From JBDSWU01 sp038230395 (lineage in GTDB: Bacteria > Patescibacteriota > Saccharimonadia > Saccharimonadales > UBA4665): DNA of 64,000 nt. Numbering within the stretch: position 1 is the stretch's first letter; each line of letters opens with the position of its first letter. The stretch covers positions 1 through 64,000 of the forward strand of contig JBBRNI010000007.1 in assembly GCA_038230395.1 (NCBI GenBank), given 5' to 3'. The notes beneath the pieces were generated by a model. The model did no database searches. It worked only from the letters and a program-made list of their open reading frames with translations, and was not told the origin of the DNA. This document shows, one piece after another, positions 25,824-34,147 of the stretch. A program made the position numbers and the translations under genes.

Positions 25824-26833
25824 AATGAATTCCTGAATCGTCCAAGAATCTTAATACCAATAGACACCGATAAATTAGAGACTCGTAACATCACCAATCT
25901 TGGCGTTATATATCGCTTCTTTATCTCATTCATAGTTACATCACCAATCTTCAAAGAATGTCCAATTCTGGAATGTAGCATCATCCTCTTCTGATGTACA
26001 ATACCGGCCATAAGCCCTTCTGTCAGAGCCGACTTAAGTCCTGTAAGACTCCAAAGTATCTTAGTCCTCGCGGAAACGTAGTGGGTTACAGGAGGGGCAC
26101 TTTCATCGTATAGATTTATACTGGGGTCAGAGAGCTCTTTATGGGGGATGAACGGAACGATGGTAGGAAACCGCATAAAGACTTTCTCAGGGTAAGAGAA
26201 GGATTTTAGGAATGGGGAGGATTTTTGAGCATAATAATCATTTAGGCCATCGTTGAAGAAAAATTGGTAATTATTGTCGATTAAAAAGGGACGCCAATCC
26301 TTAACAATATGATTTGATTCAATGCAGATGAGTTCTGGCTTGTAGTTTTCCCAATTATTTCCGGCTAGTACCTCATATTCAAAACCCTCAACATCTACTT
26401 TCATAAAATCAATATATTCGACATTATTATACTCGAATATTTTTGCGAGTGTCGTTATCTCTAACACCTCATCTGTATACTTTTGCTTGAATGGTGAGTA
26501 ATACTCATCGTCTAGATTTTTGATTGAATCCGCAAACGTTGACAAGCCATCAGCACCCTCGTAATTCCTAAATGTCGCGGTCGTCTCTGTGGCTCCTACC
26601 CCCTTACCAATATGCACATCTTCCGGTCGATCAGCTTCGAGTAGTTTTAATAGTTCTTGATTGGGTTCTATATTTATCCCGCGCCAACCCTTGTTGTAAA
26701 ATAGCTTTGTTACGGAATCTAGAGTAGGATGATTAGCTCCAACATCCACATAAAAACCAGTTGGCTTATCATCAAAAAACGCGTTAATGATAATATCTTC
26801 GCGATTTTGCGCGTAAGAGACGGTGTATTTCAT
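25820..26833 (-). CDS. FkbM-family SAM methyltransferase
   Basis: A 337-residue protein. The FkbM fold is shown by YVDVGANHPTLDSVT (SAM-binding motif I), INIEPNQELLKLL and IDFMKVDVEGFEYEVLAGN. FkbM enzymes O-methylate sugars or other small substrates. In ABC-exported glycans a methyl cap can stop chain growth and be read by the Wzt C-terminal domain, so a capping role here is a reasonable but unproven idea. About 100 C-terminal residues follow the methyltransferase domain. It is the first gene of the minus-strand run. Confidence 0.9.
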   Translation of the reverse strand: MKYTVSYAQNREDIIINAFFDDKPTGFYVDVGANHPTLDSVTKLFYNKGWRGINIEPNQELLKLLEADRPEDVHIGKGVGATETTATFRNYEGADGLSTFADSIKNLDDEYYSPFKQKYTDEVLEITTLAKIFEYNNVEYIDFMKVDVEGFEYEVLAGNNWENYKPELICIESNHIVKDWRPFLIDNNYQFFFNDGLNDYYAQKSSPFLKSFSYPEKVFMRFPTIVPFIPHKELSDPSINLYDESAPPVTHYVSARTKILWSLTGLKSALTEGLMAGIVHQKRMMLHSRIGHSLKIGDVTMNEIKKRYITPRLVMLRVSNLSVSIGIKILGRFRNSL

Positions 26834-26905
26834 ATCTATTAGTCTATCATTAATTTAAGCTTGGTAATGGCATCCCTCGATTGCATCTATAAAGAAGCCG
26901 GTAAA

Positions 26906-27337
26906 CTACACTCGTGTTTTATGTCCAAAGACGTAATGGCCTAAGATAAAATAATTCCAGCAAGCACCGGCAGCAACTACTCCCGGTTTTACTATTTCAA
27001 TTTTAGTACCATGCCCTACCAGCGCGCTTACTATCGACGAAGTAATCAAGAGATTGCTAAATGCCAATACTAGATAGAGCACTACTTGGGTTCTTAGACT
27101 AAACTTACTTGCCTCCGAGTGCTTAAAAACAACAGACTTGTTAAGGCTGAATCCGACTAAGAAGCTAACTAAGAATCCTAGTCCACTAGCATAACCAGCA
27201 GCCAGACCCAACAGGTGATAAGCTGCCAACGTCGTCGCGTAATCAATTATAAATAACATAGCACCGACCAGCAGATATGAAATCACGCGGCAGTGTTTTA
27301 TCCAGTCAGCCTCACAAGGGGCGAGTAGTCTTTTCAT
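26906..27337 (-). CDS. GtrA-family membrane protein
   Basis: A 143-residue protein with four membrane helices and the typical GtrA sequence pattern: RVISYLLVGAMLFIIDYATTLAAYHLL, then SFLVGFSLNKSVVF. It is divergent from the GT2 gene at 27389, which is a GtrB/DPM-like enzyme, and the two could form a GtrA/GtrB pair that supplies polyprenyl-linked sugar to the outer face of the membrane. Confidence 0.88.
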   Translation of the reverse strand: MKRLLAPCEADWIKHCRVISYLLVGAMLFIIDYATTLAAYHLLGLAAGYASGLGFLVSFLVGFSLNKSVVFKHSEASKFSLRTQVVLYLVLAFSNLLITSSIVSALVGHGTKIEIVKPGVVAAGACWNYFILGHYVFGHKTRV

Positions 27338-27388
27338 TTATCGTCTTTGGTATATTATAGAGATAACTGGGAGAATACGTAACGCATA

Positions 27389-28333
27389 ATGTACAAAAAA
27401 CTTTCTATTGGCGTGGCAGTCCCCGCGTACAATGAAGAAAAGCTGATTGAGAAGACACTTACGACCATGCCGGGCTTTGTTGATCACATAGTTGTTATTA
27501 ATGACTGTAGCTCAGATCGCACCCTTACGATTATCAGAAGACTGCAAAAAAACGATCCAAGAATAATTATTTTAGATAACCAAGTGAATGGGGGTATTGG
27601 CTATAGTCTCCAGAGGGGACTAAAGAAGGCTGCCGAGCTTGGCAGTGACCGAATTGCCGTCATGGCGGGTGACGCCCAAATGGATCCCAAACAGCTGGCA
27701 CCAATGCTTAATGATATGACCCAGCGCAATTTGGATTTTATTAAAGCAAATCGTTTTATGCATTTTGAAGCACTCAAGAATATGCCAAAGTATCGCAAGG
27801 TCGGCAACATTATCGTTACAATATTAACGAAATTCGCAACCGGTTATTACAGCATTTTTGACACACAGAATGGCTATGTCGTTTACACGAAAGATTCCAT
27901 AGAACGTATGCCTTGGCATCTTATTGGCCAACGGTATGAATTTGAAAATACCATCTTAATTGGTCTATCTATTATAAATGCTCGTATCGGTGATTTTCCC
28001 ATGCCAGCGTTATATGGTGATGAAACGTCAACCATTAAGCTTTTTTCAACAACGATGCGAGTGCTCAAATCCTTATTTAAGGGCTTTTGGCAGAGAATGT
28101 ACTACAAGTATATACTCTACGGATTTCATCCAATCGCATTGTTTTTATTAACAGGCCTACTATTATTGACCGCTGGTTTTACTGGTTCTATTTGGATCTT
28201 GGCTGAAAAAGTGTTTAATAACATCATGCCCACATCTGGTACGGTAATGCTGGCGGTCTTACCGATCATCGTCGGAGTACAGTTAGCATTGACAGCTTTA
28301 GTAATGGACGTAATTGAAGAAAAAAGGTTATAG
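27389..28333 (+). CDS. Glycosyltransferase family 2 (polyprenyl-phosphate sugar synthase-like)
   Basis: A 314-residue GT-A enzyme. The N-terminal domain has GVAVPAYNEEKLIEKTL, VVINDCSSDRTL and MAGDAQMDPKQLAPML, a variant of the DXD metal site. Two membrane helices at the C terminus (FLLTGLLLLTAGFTGSIWIL and TVMLAVLPIIVGVQLALTAL) match the GtrB/DPM1 layout. It would load a sugar onto polyprenyl phosphate. It is followed two bases later by the acetyltransferase gene. Confidence 0.9.
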   Translation: MYKKLSIGVAVPAYNEEKLIEKTLTTMPGFVDHIVVINDCSSDRTLTIIRRLQKNDPRIIILDNQVNGGIGYSLQRGLKKAAELGSDRIAVMAGDAQMDPKQLAPMLNDMTQRNLDFIKANRFMHFEALKNMPKYRKVGNIIVTILTKFATGYYSIFDTQNGYVVYTKDSIERMPWHLIGQRYEFENTILIGLSIINARIGDFPMPALYGDETSTIKLFSTTMRVLKSLFKGFWQRMYYKYILYGFHPIALFLLTGLLLLTAGFTGSIWILAEKVFNNIMPTSGTVMLAVLPIIVGVQLALTALVMDVIEEKRL

Positions 28334-28335
28334 CT

Positions 28336-28872
28336 ATGCCAGAAATCGGCCAACAAGTGTTTATTGCCGACAGCGCTAAAGTCGAGGACGGTGTAGTCAT
28401 TGGTGACAATGTAAAAATCTGGGACTATGCCCATATTCGCATGAACGCTAATATTGGTCATAATACGATCATTTCACGGAATGTTCAGATCGACACTGAC
28501 GTTAAAATTGGCTCAGGCTGCAAAATTCAAAACGGAGTATCAGTATATACGGGCGTAACTATTGATGATGATGTTTTTGTCGGCCCATTCGCGGTTTTTA
28601 CCAATGACTTGAGGCCTCGAGCATTTAATGCCGATTGGGAAATAACCCCAACCGTAATTCGTCGTGGAGCCTCAATAGGCGCGAATGCCACAATTGTTTG
28701 TGGCAACGAAATTGGAGAATACGCCATGATAGCTGCTGGAGCGGTTGTTACTAAACCGGTACAAGCATATCAATTAGTCGCTGGCGTACCAGCTAAGCAC
28801 GTTGGATGGGTGAATAAGGCGGGTGACGTAATCTCCAGAGAGCTGGTCAGTCCAATGCCATCAAGTGACTAA
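28336..28872 (+). CDS. Left-handed beta-helix N-acetyltransferase (WbpD/WlbB-like)
   Basis: A 178-residue hexapeptide-repeat protein. Ordered motifs are GDNVKIWDYAHIRMNANIG, NVQIDTDVKIGSGCKIQNGVSVY, DDVFVGPFAVFTND, GASIGANATIVCG, and GVPAKHVGWV. These follow WbpD/WlbB, which N-acetylates the 3-amino group of UDP-2-acetamido-3-amino-glucuronate. The neighbouring genes encode relatives of the dehydrogenase and aminotransferase that act before it in that pathway. Its stop shares a CTAA with the convergent oxidoreductase gene. Confidence 0.9.
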   Translation: MPEIGQQVFIADSAKVEDGVVIGDNVKIWDYAHIRMNANIGHNTIISRNVQIDTDVKIGSGCKIQNGVSVYTGVTIDDDVFVGPFAVFTNDLRPRAFNADWEITPTVIRRGASIGANATIVCGNEIGEYAMIAAGAVVTKPVQAYQLVAGVPAKHVGWVNKAGDVISRELVSPMPSSD

Positions 28873-29840
28873 GCAACCGCCTTGAGCGCTAAGGCTAAGG
28901 CGTCCCTCGCGGCTATGGGATCCACTAAATGTACTGCTTCGTAGCCTTGAATATGCGACATGAACGCCTTGAGCTCTACTGCCAGTGGTTCTTCAAAATT
29001 AACTTTAATAATGTCTTTTTCTGGTTCACCCATTTGTATTACGAAGTCTGAAAATCCTTCATTTTTGGTCTTTTTCATGTTGTGTCTATAAAGTTCTAGT
29101 TCCTGAGTAATGTAATTGCCCTCAACATAACCTTTTGAACCAGTCACGGCTATAGTGCGGATCTTGACAGGGGTCAGCCAATTTGCTTGCACAAATCCCG
29201 ACGCATCACCGTAATCCATAAGAATTTCAGTTGAGTCAATTTTATTGGAGTGATGTGTTCGAGAGCCGTGGCTGTAAATCTTGATCGGCTGTTTACCAAG
29301 AAGAAAGCTTATAATATCTATATCGTGAACCGCCAAATCAATAATTACGTCTGTTTTGGGCTCCACAGTTGGGAAGCCTCCCACGCGCTTACATACTATT
29401 GAAGTAATCTTGCCAATTTTGCCAGTATCAAGTAGCTCTTTTAGGGTACGTATAACGGGGTTGTAATGCTCTATATGGCCTACAGTGAAAATGATTTTGT
29501 GTTTTTTCGCCAAAGCAATCAATACGTCAGCTTCCTGTACCGTGCTAGTTATCGGCTTTTCTAACAGACAATGAATTCCATGCTCCATGACATAACTCGC
29601 GACTTCCGCGTGAAACTGTGTTGGAACGACAACTGATACCGCGTCAGGCCTTATTTCATCAATCATTTTTTTATAATCGGTATAATGTATCGCCTTATAT
29701 TCACGGGCTAAAGTTTCAGTATTTATATTAATATCCGCGAGTGCAACTAGTTCCGCTTCAGGCAATAGAAAGTAATTTCGCAAGTGATTACGACCCATAT
29801 TGCCAGCACCGATAACGGCGACCCTCAGCTTATGAGACAT
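28869..29840 (-). CDS. Gfo/Idh/MocA-family sugar dehydrogenase (WbpB-like)
   Basis: A 323-residue NAD(P)-dependent oxidoreductase. The start MSHKLRVAVIGAGNMGRNHLRNY gives the Rossmann motif GAGNMG at the N terminus, so ATG at 29840 is used rather than an upstream one inside the aminotransferase gene. Other motifs are ALADIN, CLLEKPIT and DLAVHDIDI. By context it may oxidise C3 of a UDP-sugar acid for transamination. It overlaps the aminotransferase gene by 11 bases, indicating coupling. Confidence 0.88.
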   Translation of the reverse strand: MSHKLRVAVIGAGNMGRNHLRNYFLLPEAELVALADININTETLAREYKAIHYTDYKKMIDEIRPDAVSVVVPTQFHAEVASYVMEHGIHCLLEKPITSTVQEADVLIALAKKHKIIFTVGHIEHYNPVIRTLKELLDTGKIGKITSIVCKRVGGFPTVEPKTDVIIDLAVHDIDIISFLLGKQPIKIYSHGSRTHHSNKIDSTEILMDYGDASGFVQANWLTPVKIRTIAVTGSKGYVEGNYITQELELYRHNMKKTKNEGFSDFVIQMGEPEKDIIKVNFEEPLAVELKAFMSHIQGYEAVHLVDPIAARDALALALKAVA

Positions 29841-30936
29841 GTTGAGCCAATTCTTGGATCGTGCGAATGATATAGTGTGCGTCTTCGGCGGTAACACGTG
29901 GGTGAACGGGTAATGAGACAACTTCTAACGCGGCCCTCTCCGCCTCAGGAAAATCACCTATTTTGTACCCAAAGGCTGCTATGTGGGCAAAACTATGAAG
30001 CGGCTTCGGATAATATATACCGGCGCCAATCTCATTCTCTCGTAACTTGGCGACAAATTGATCTCTTTTAAGAGCAAAGTCCTTGGTAATTCGTAAGGTA
30101 TACTGGTGATATACATGGGTTCCTGAGTGGGAAACAATTGGGATCACTAGCCCAGGTATGTCCTTTAATCCTGTGTCGTATCTCTTGGCTGTTTGCTGTC
30201 GTAGTCTGTTAAATGCATCTACTTTTTTAAGTTGTTCTACGGCAATAGCGGCGTGCAAGTCGGACATGCGGTAGTTATAGCCTAAATCTACATACTGATA
30301 CTGCGCAGACATACCGTGCTGACGGTACTGACGCATGCGTTCGGCATAGGTTTCGTCATTAGTAGTTACAATACCGCCCTCGCCACACATCATATTTTTG
30401 GTAGCGTAGAATGAAAAACATCCTAGATCACCCAGATTCCCGGTTTTCTGGCCTTTATACTCTGCACCTACAGACTGGCAGGCGTCTTCTATTATTGGTA
30501 GATTATGCTTTTGTGAGATAGCTCGTAATTTAGACATGTCCGCAACCTGTCCATACAACTGGACAGGGAGAATGGCTTTTGTCTTACTTGTTATGCTTGC
30601 TTCAATCTTATTGATATCAATATTGAACGTTTCAGGATCAATGTCTACAAGTATTGGTTTGGCTCCTAGCATTAATATGGGATTTATGGTTGCGATAAAA
30701 CTAAAAGGAACAGTAATAACTTCGTCGCCCTCTCGCACACCGGCAGCGTACATGGCCGCATGGATCGCGGCAGTGCCGCTGTTAACAGCAACTGCGTATT
30801 TAGTACCACAATAAGCTGCAAAATCTTGTTCTAATTCAGCTACTTTCGGACCTTGAGCTATCATCCCAGAGTGCAGCACGGCTATGACCGCGCCTATTTC
30901 TTCTGGACCAATTTCTGGCGATGCAATATTAATCAA
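29830..30936 (-). CDS. DegT/DnrJ/EryC1-family PLP aminotransferase (WbpE-like)
   Basis: A 368-residue PLP enzyme that transfers an amino group to a keto-sugar nucleotide. Typical elements are AVNSGTAAIHAAMYAAG, IEDACQSVGAEYKG and the PLP lysine in SFYATKNMMCGEGG (Lys180). It starts with TTG at 30936; this start places INIASPEIGPEEIGAV at the N terminus as in other family members. It is the upstream gene of the coupled pair with the dehydrogenase. Confidence 0.93.
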   Translation of the reverse strand: MINIASPEIGPEEIGAVIAVLHSGMIAQGPKVAELEQDFAAYCGTKYAVAVNSGTAAIHAAMYAAGVREGDEVITVPFSFIATINPILMLGAKPILVDIDPETFNIDINKIEASITSKTKAILPVQLYGQVADMSKLRAISQKHNLPIIEDACQSVGAEYKGQKTGNLGDLGCFSFYATKNMMCGEGGIVTTNDETYAERMRQYRQHGMSAQYQYVDLGYNYRMSDLHAAIAVEQLKKVDAFNRLRQQTAKRYDTGLKDIPGLVIPIVSHSGTHVYHQYTLRITKDFALKRDQFVAKLRENEIGAGIYYPKPLHSFAHIAAFGYKIGDFPEAERAALEVVSLPVHPRVTAEDAHYIIRTIQELAQHVS

Positions 30937-31052
30937 GGTATTTTTTCGGCTTTATACTAGTTACTATACAATCCTGGACCGTCTTACTCAAGCAAGCTTT
31001 GAAGGGCGACATTATTGCGAGCAAGACCACATGTCGTCATACTACTATTATA

Positions 31053-33011
31053 ATGATCTTAAATAAAATACCACGCAGACAACACTTAGTCCTATTGTTC
31101 AGCACAATATTGGGCCTAATTATCATTTTAGCGATAGCTTTCACCCCGTTCAGATTACTATCTTTACTTGCGACGACCGCCTTATGGGCAGCATATTGGC
31201 CACTCCCTAAGCGAGCCAATTCCCTTTTATTTCGTTATATGTTGGCGTTCACCATGTTCACAGTTAGCTTACAATTATACGGCGCTGTAGCGTGGCTCCT
31301 AAATTTCAAACTAACAACTCCAGTGGTCGTAGTTGGACAATTAATTATATTAGCGGCAGCGTGGTACCTACTGCCGCATGAAAGACGCCGTAAGCCGAAG
31401 TTTATAAATAGTCATGACTACTATTCGCTTGCTATTACTGTGGTGACCTTGGCCATACTGTGCACAGGTACACTCGCGAGAGGCCCAGCTTTTGAGGGAT
31501 TACTCAGATACATAACGTCTGGATTTGATAACGTAGCCCATCTTTCAATATCGCTAAGCTTGTATAAAGAACAAGGCTATATTTATGGCAGCGCCTCGTC
31601 AATTGAGTCTCGACTGCTTTCTAAGGATTTGGCTGGCTACCCTTTAGGTTGGCACTTAAACAATGCCGTGTGGTGGCGGACGCTACCGATAGACCTTAAC
31701 CAAACCTCCACCAATCCTAAGCCTGCGCTTTATGTATACTTCGCGACGCTCATGTTTTGGTTTGGTATACTACTATTCTTTTTCTGTCGCGTCATGCTTC
31801 TACTCATAGACGGCTTATCCAATGGGCATGTAAACAATCATCTCGCTGGGATTGGGGCTTTCGCCTTCACCGGCTTTGCCTCTGCCGCTTTCATGTTCGG
31901 ATTGTTAAGAGAGGGATTTGCTGACTTTATTCCGATACTTTCCTATTTCTTAGTGCTTATTGTATTCATAAGCTCAGGCCTGGACAATAATGAAGTCGTT
32001 GCCCCCGCAAAGCGAAACAGTGCACTTCTCATTAACGGATTATTGATAAGCGGTGGGGTCGCTTTCAGCTGGCTTCTAGCTGCTCCCGCAGCCTACATAA
32101 GCCTTTTATTAGCAGTTATCTTGCTTAGCGGCGGCCTTAAATCTTTTGCTAATGCTTTCTTTCGGCAAAATCTTACACTGATGTTATCCGAGCTAACGTT
32201 ATTTATGTTGGGTTGCACGGAAGGATTTTTTCAAATCCTCTACAATATCAAACCAAACCATATTAACGAAGATGCTCAGATTGGATCCTTAAATCTCCTA
32301 TTGCTCGCGCTGTCCATTATTGCCTCCCTATGCGTAACCAATAGATTAGCGCAGCGAGCGGCAGGCAAGTTTAAAGAAAATTTTTTGGTCGTCAGCAGCG
32401 GCAGTTTTGCACTATTTGGAATAATTTACTTGTACCAATCACTGACCGTGGGGAAAACTACCTATTACGGAACAAAGGTTGGGTTCATTACTTTATTGAT
32501 TGTAATGGTATTTGGATCTAGCGTACTAATATATGCGATTCTCTCCGCGAAACGGATTAATGCGGCAGGATTCATACCATCCATATTTGTCTTCATCGCC
32601 GCCATTTCCATATTATTAGTTTCGACCAACGTTGACCCACAATATGTTAAATTCGCGTTTGGTGGAGTTCGCGATCTCGATCCTACAACGGCTCACCTCG
32701 TTGCTGGGCATCTGCATAATGGTGATTTTAAAAACGGGAATGCCCTTGTCATCAGGCAGCAAAACTTCCGAGAAGACATAGTGACAACACTGTTAATCCA
32801 AGATATCTCACGACGACATGATGTATGTACCGAGACAACCGTCCACGCGCTACTTAAGACATACGATCAGGCGCTCTTATATAAAGGTGTTCTCAGCTGC
32901 GCCCAAACAGAACACACGCCCTACTACGTCATAACATCTCGAGGCACCAACCCTATACTATTATCAAATCTTCAAAACATTCCAAATGTGATTGTTTTAA
33001 AAAGCAACTAG
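31053..33011 (+). CDS. Large polytopic membrane protein of the glycan locus
   Basis: A 652-residue protein with about 13 hydrophobic segments between residues 10 and 540, and a soluble C-terminal region of about 100 residues. A long external loop after the fifth helix holds GFDNVAHLSISLSLYKEQGYIYG and YPLGWHLNNAVWW, reminiscent of GT-C glycosyltransferases or other lipid-linked-sugar enzymes, but no family is certain. ATG at 31053 is preferred over a TTG at 30999 because the extra 18 residues are not hydrophobic or conserved-looking. TACTAT and CATACT just upstream could drive a leaderless message. It is convergent with the next gene. Confidence 0.75.
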   Translation: MILNKIPRRQHLVLLFSTILGLIIILAIAFTPFRLLSLLATTALWAAYWPLPKRANSLLFRYMLAFTMFTVSLQLYGAVAWLLNFKLTTPVVVVGQLIILAAAWYLLPHERRRKPKFINSHDYYSLAITVVTLAILCTGTLARGPAFEGLLRYITSGFDNVAHLSISLSLYKEQGYIYGSASSIESRLLSKDLAGYPLGWHLNNAVWWRTLPIDLNQTSTNPKPALYVYFATLMFWFGILLFFFCRVMLLLIDGLSNGHVNNHLAGIGAFAFTGFASAAFMFGLLREGFADFIPILSYFLVLIVFISSGLDNNEVVAPAKRNSALLINGLLISGGVAFSWLLAAPAAYISLLLAVILLSGGLKSFANAFFRQNLTLMLSELTLFMLGCTEGFFQILYNIKPNHINEDAQIGSLNLLLLALSIIASLCVTNRLAQRAAGKFKENFLVVSSGSFALFGIIYLYQSLTVGKTTYYGTKVGFITLLIVMVFGSSVLIYAILSAKRINAAGFIPSIFVFIAAISILLVSTNVDPQYVKFAFGGVRDLDPTTAHLVAGHLHNGDFKNGNALVIRQQNFREDIVTTLLIQDISRRHDVCTETTVHALLKTYDQALLYKGVLSCAQTEHTPYYVITSRGTNPILLSNLQNIPNVIVLKSN

Positions 33012-33013
33012 CG

Positions 33014-34147
33014 CTAATTTTCTAAGAGAGCGGTGATTTGATCCGCACTCAATTTCCAACTGAATTTTTGAGCCATCACGAGACCTCTCGCGATACATAT
33101 CGTTCGCAAGGATTTATCTGTACATGCTCGGCTCATACCGTTTGCTATGCTCACAGGAAGCATAGCATCCACATAGATACCAGCGTCTCCCACAACTTCT
33201 GGAAGTGAAGAGTTATCTGCTACTACTACAGGAGTGCCGCAGGCCATCGCTTGCAGCGGGCTAAGGCCAAACCCTTCGTAAAGTGCAGGATGTACCAATG
33301 CGGTAGCTCCAGAAAACAAAGCTGGAAGGTCGTCATCTTTGACATAGCTATTTGCTTGAAGTATGGCCAATCCTTTTGATTGGAGCTCAGTAATAAGCTT
33401 GAAAACGTCTTCGTTGAGCCAGCCACCTCCACCTATTAAAACTAGGGCGTGCTCCTTCTGGATGCTTACCGGCAAAGATTGATAAGCACTCAGTAGATTT
33501 AGTAAATTCTTCCTAGGCTCAAAATTACCTACGTACAAAAAATACTTGTCACATATAAGCCCATAGCGGTGTTTTATGCGCTGTATCTCAACATCATCAC
33601 GAGCATAAAATACTTCATGATCAACACCACAGCTTACGATCTCAACCTTGTTCGAGTCTAGCTGCAATAACTTTACGATGTCGGATTTGGAGGATTTGGA
33701 AAGTGTCAGCACGGTATCAGCTCGGTTAAGCCACACTGGTGCATATTTTAGTAAGTAAGCGAGGTTTTTGGGTGATACGGTGTTCGGATAAAGCAAGAAA
33801 GAAGCATCATGAAAATATGTTAACGAGCGTGAGCGGGCGAGAGGCCAATTTCTATAGTTCGGAAAGAGATAAACACCAGCACCAATGAATATATCAACCG
33901 GCGGCAGTAATCCCCACCTCAGCAATAAAGATAGTGCCCTAGCCGGTATTGGCAAAGTCACTATACTTGTATTTTGTATCTTGTGCCGAGCTACTAGATG
34001 GCGTTTGCCCAGCGGTAGCACAAGGATAACGTCCAAATGCTCATTCAATGATAAGGCACGTACTGTTTCAATCGTTAGGTGACCAATGCCGCTTATTTGC
34101 CGTTCTGCCAAGGCCATGGCATCAACGTATACTCTAGTCTTTTTCAT
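33014..34147 (-). CDS. Glycosyltransferase family 4
   Basis: A 377-residue GT-B enzyme. Motifs are ISGIGHLTIETVRAL at the N terminus, TLSKSSKSDIVKLL, YFLYVGNFEPRKNLLNLLSAY, and LVHPALYEGFGLSPLQAMACGTPVVVADNSSLPEV. The start at 34147 (MKKTRVYVDAMAL) is taken instead of one six codons upstream. It begins inside the end of wzt, a 14-base overlap, so it belongs to the wzm-wzt-GT operon. The combination resembles the A-band rhamnan locus, in which WbpX/Y/Z-type GT4 enzymes are found beside wzm and wzt. Confidence 0.92.
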   Translation of the reverse strand: MKKTRVYVDAMALAERQISGIGHLTIETVRALSLNEHLDVILVLPLGKRHLVARHKIQNTSIVTLPIPARALSLLLRWGLLPPVDIFIGAGVYLFPNYRNWPLARSRSLTYFHDASFLLYPNTVSPKNLAYLLKYAPVWLNRADTVLTLSKSSKSDIVKLLQLDSNKVEIVSCGVDHEVFYARDDVEIQRIKHRYGLICDKYFLYVGNFEPRKNLLNLLSAYQSLPVSIQKEHALVLIGGGGWLNEDVFKLITELQSKGLAILQANSYVKDDDLPALFSGATALVHPALYEGFGLSPLQAMACGTPVVVADNSSLPEVVGDAGIYVDAMLPVSIANGMSRACTDKSLRTICIARGLVMAQKFSWKLSADQITALLEN

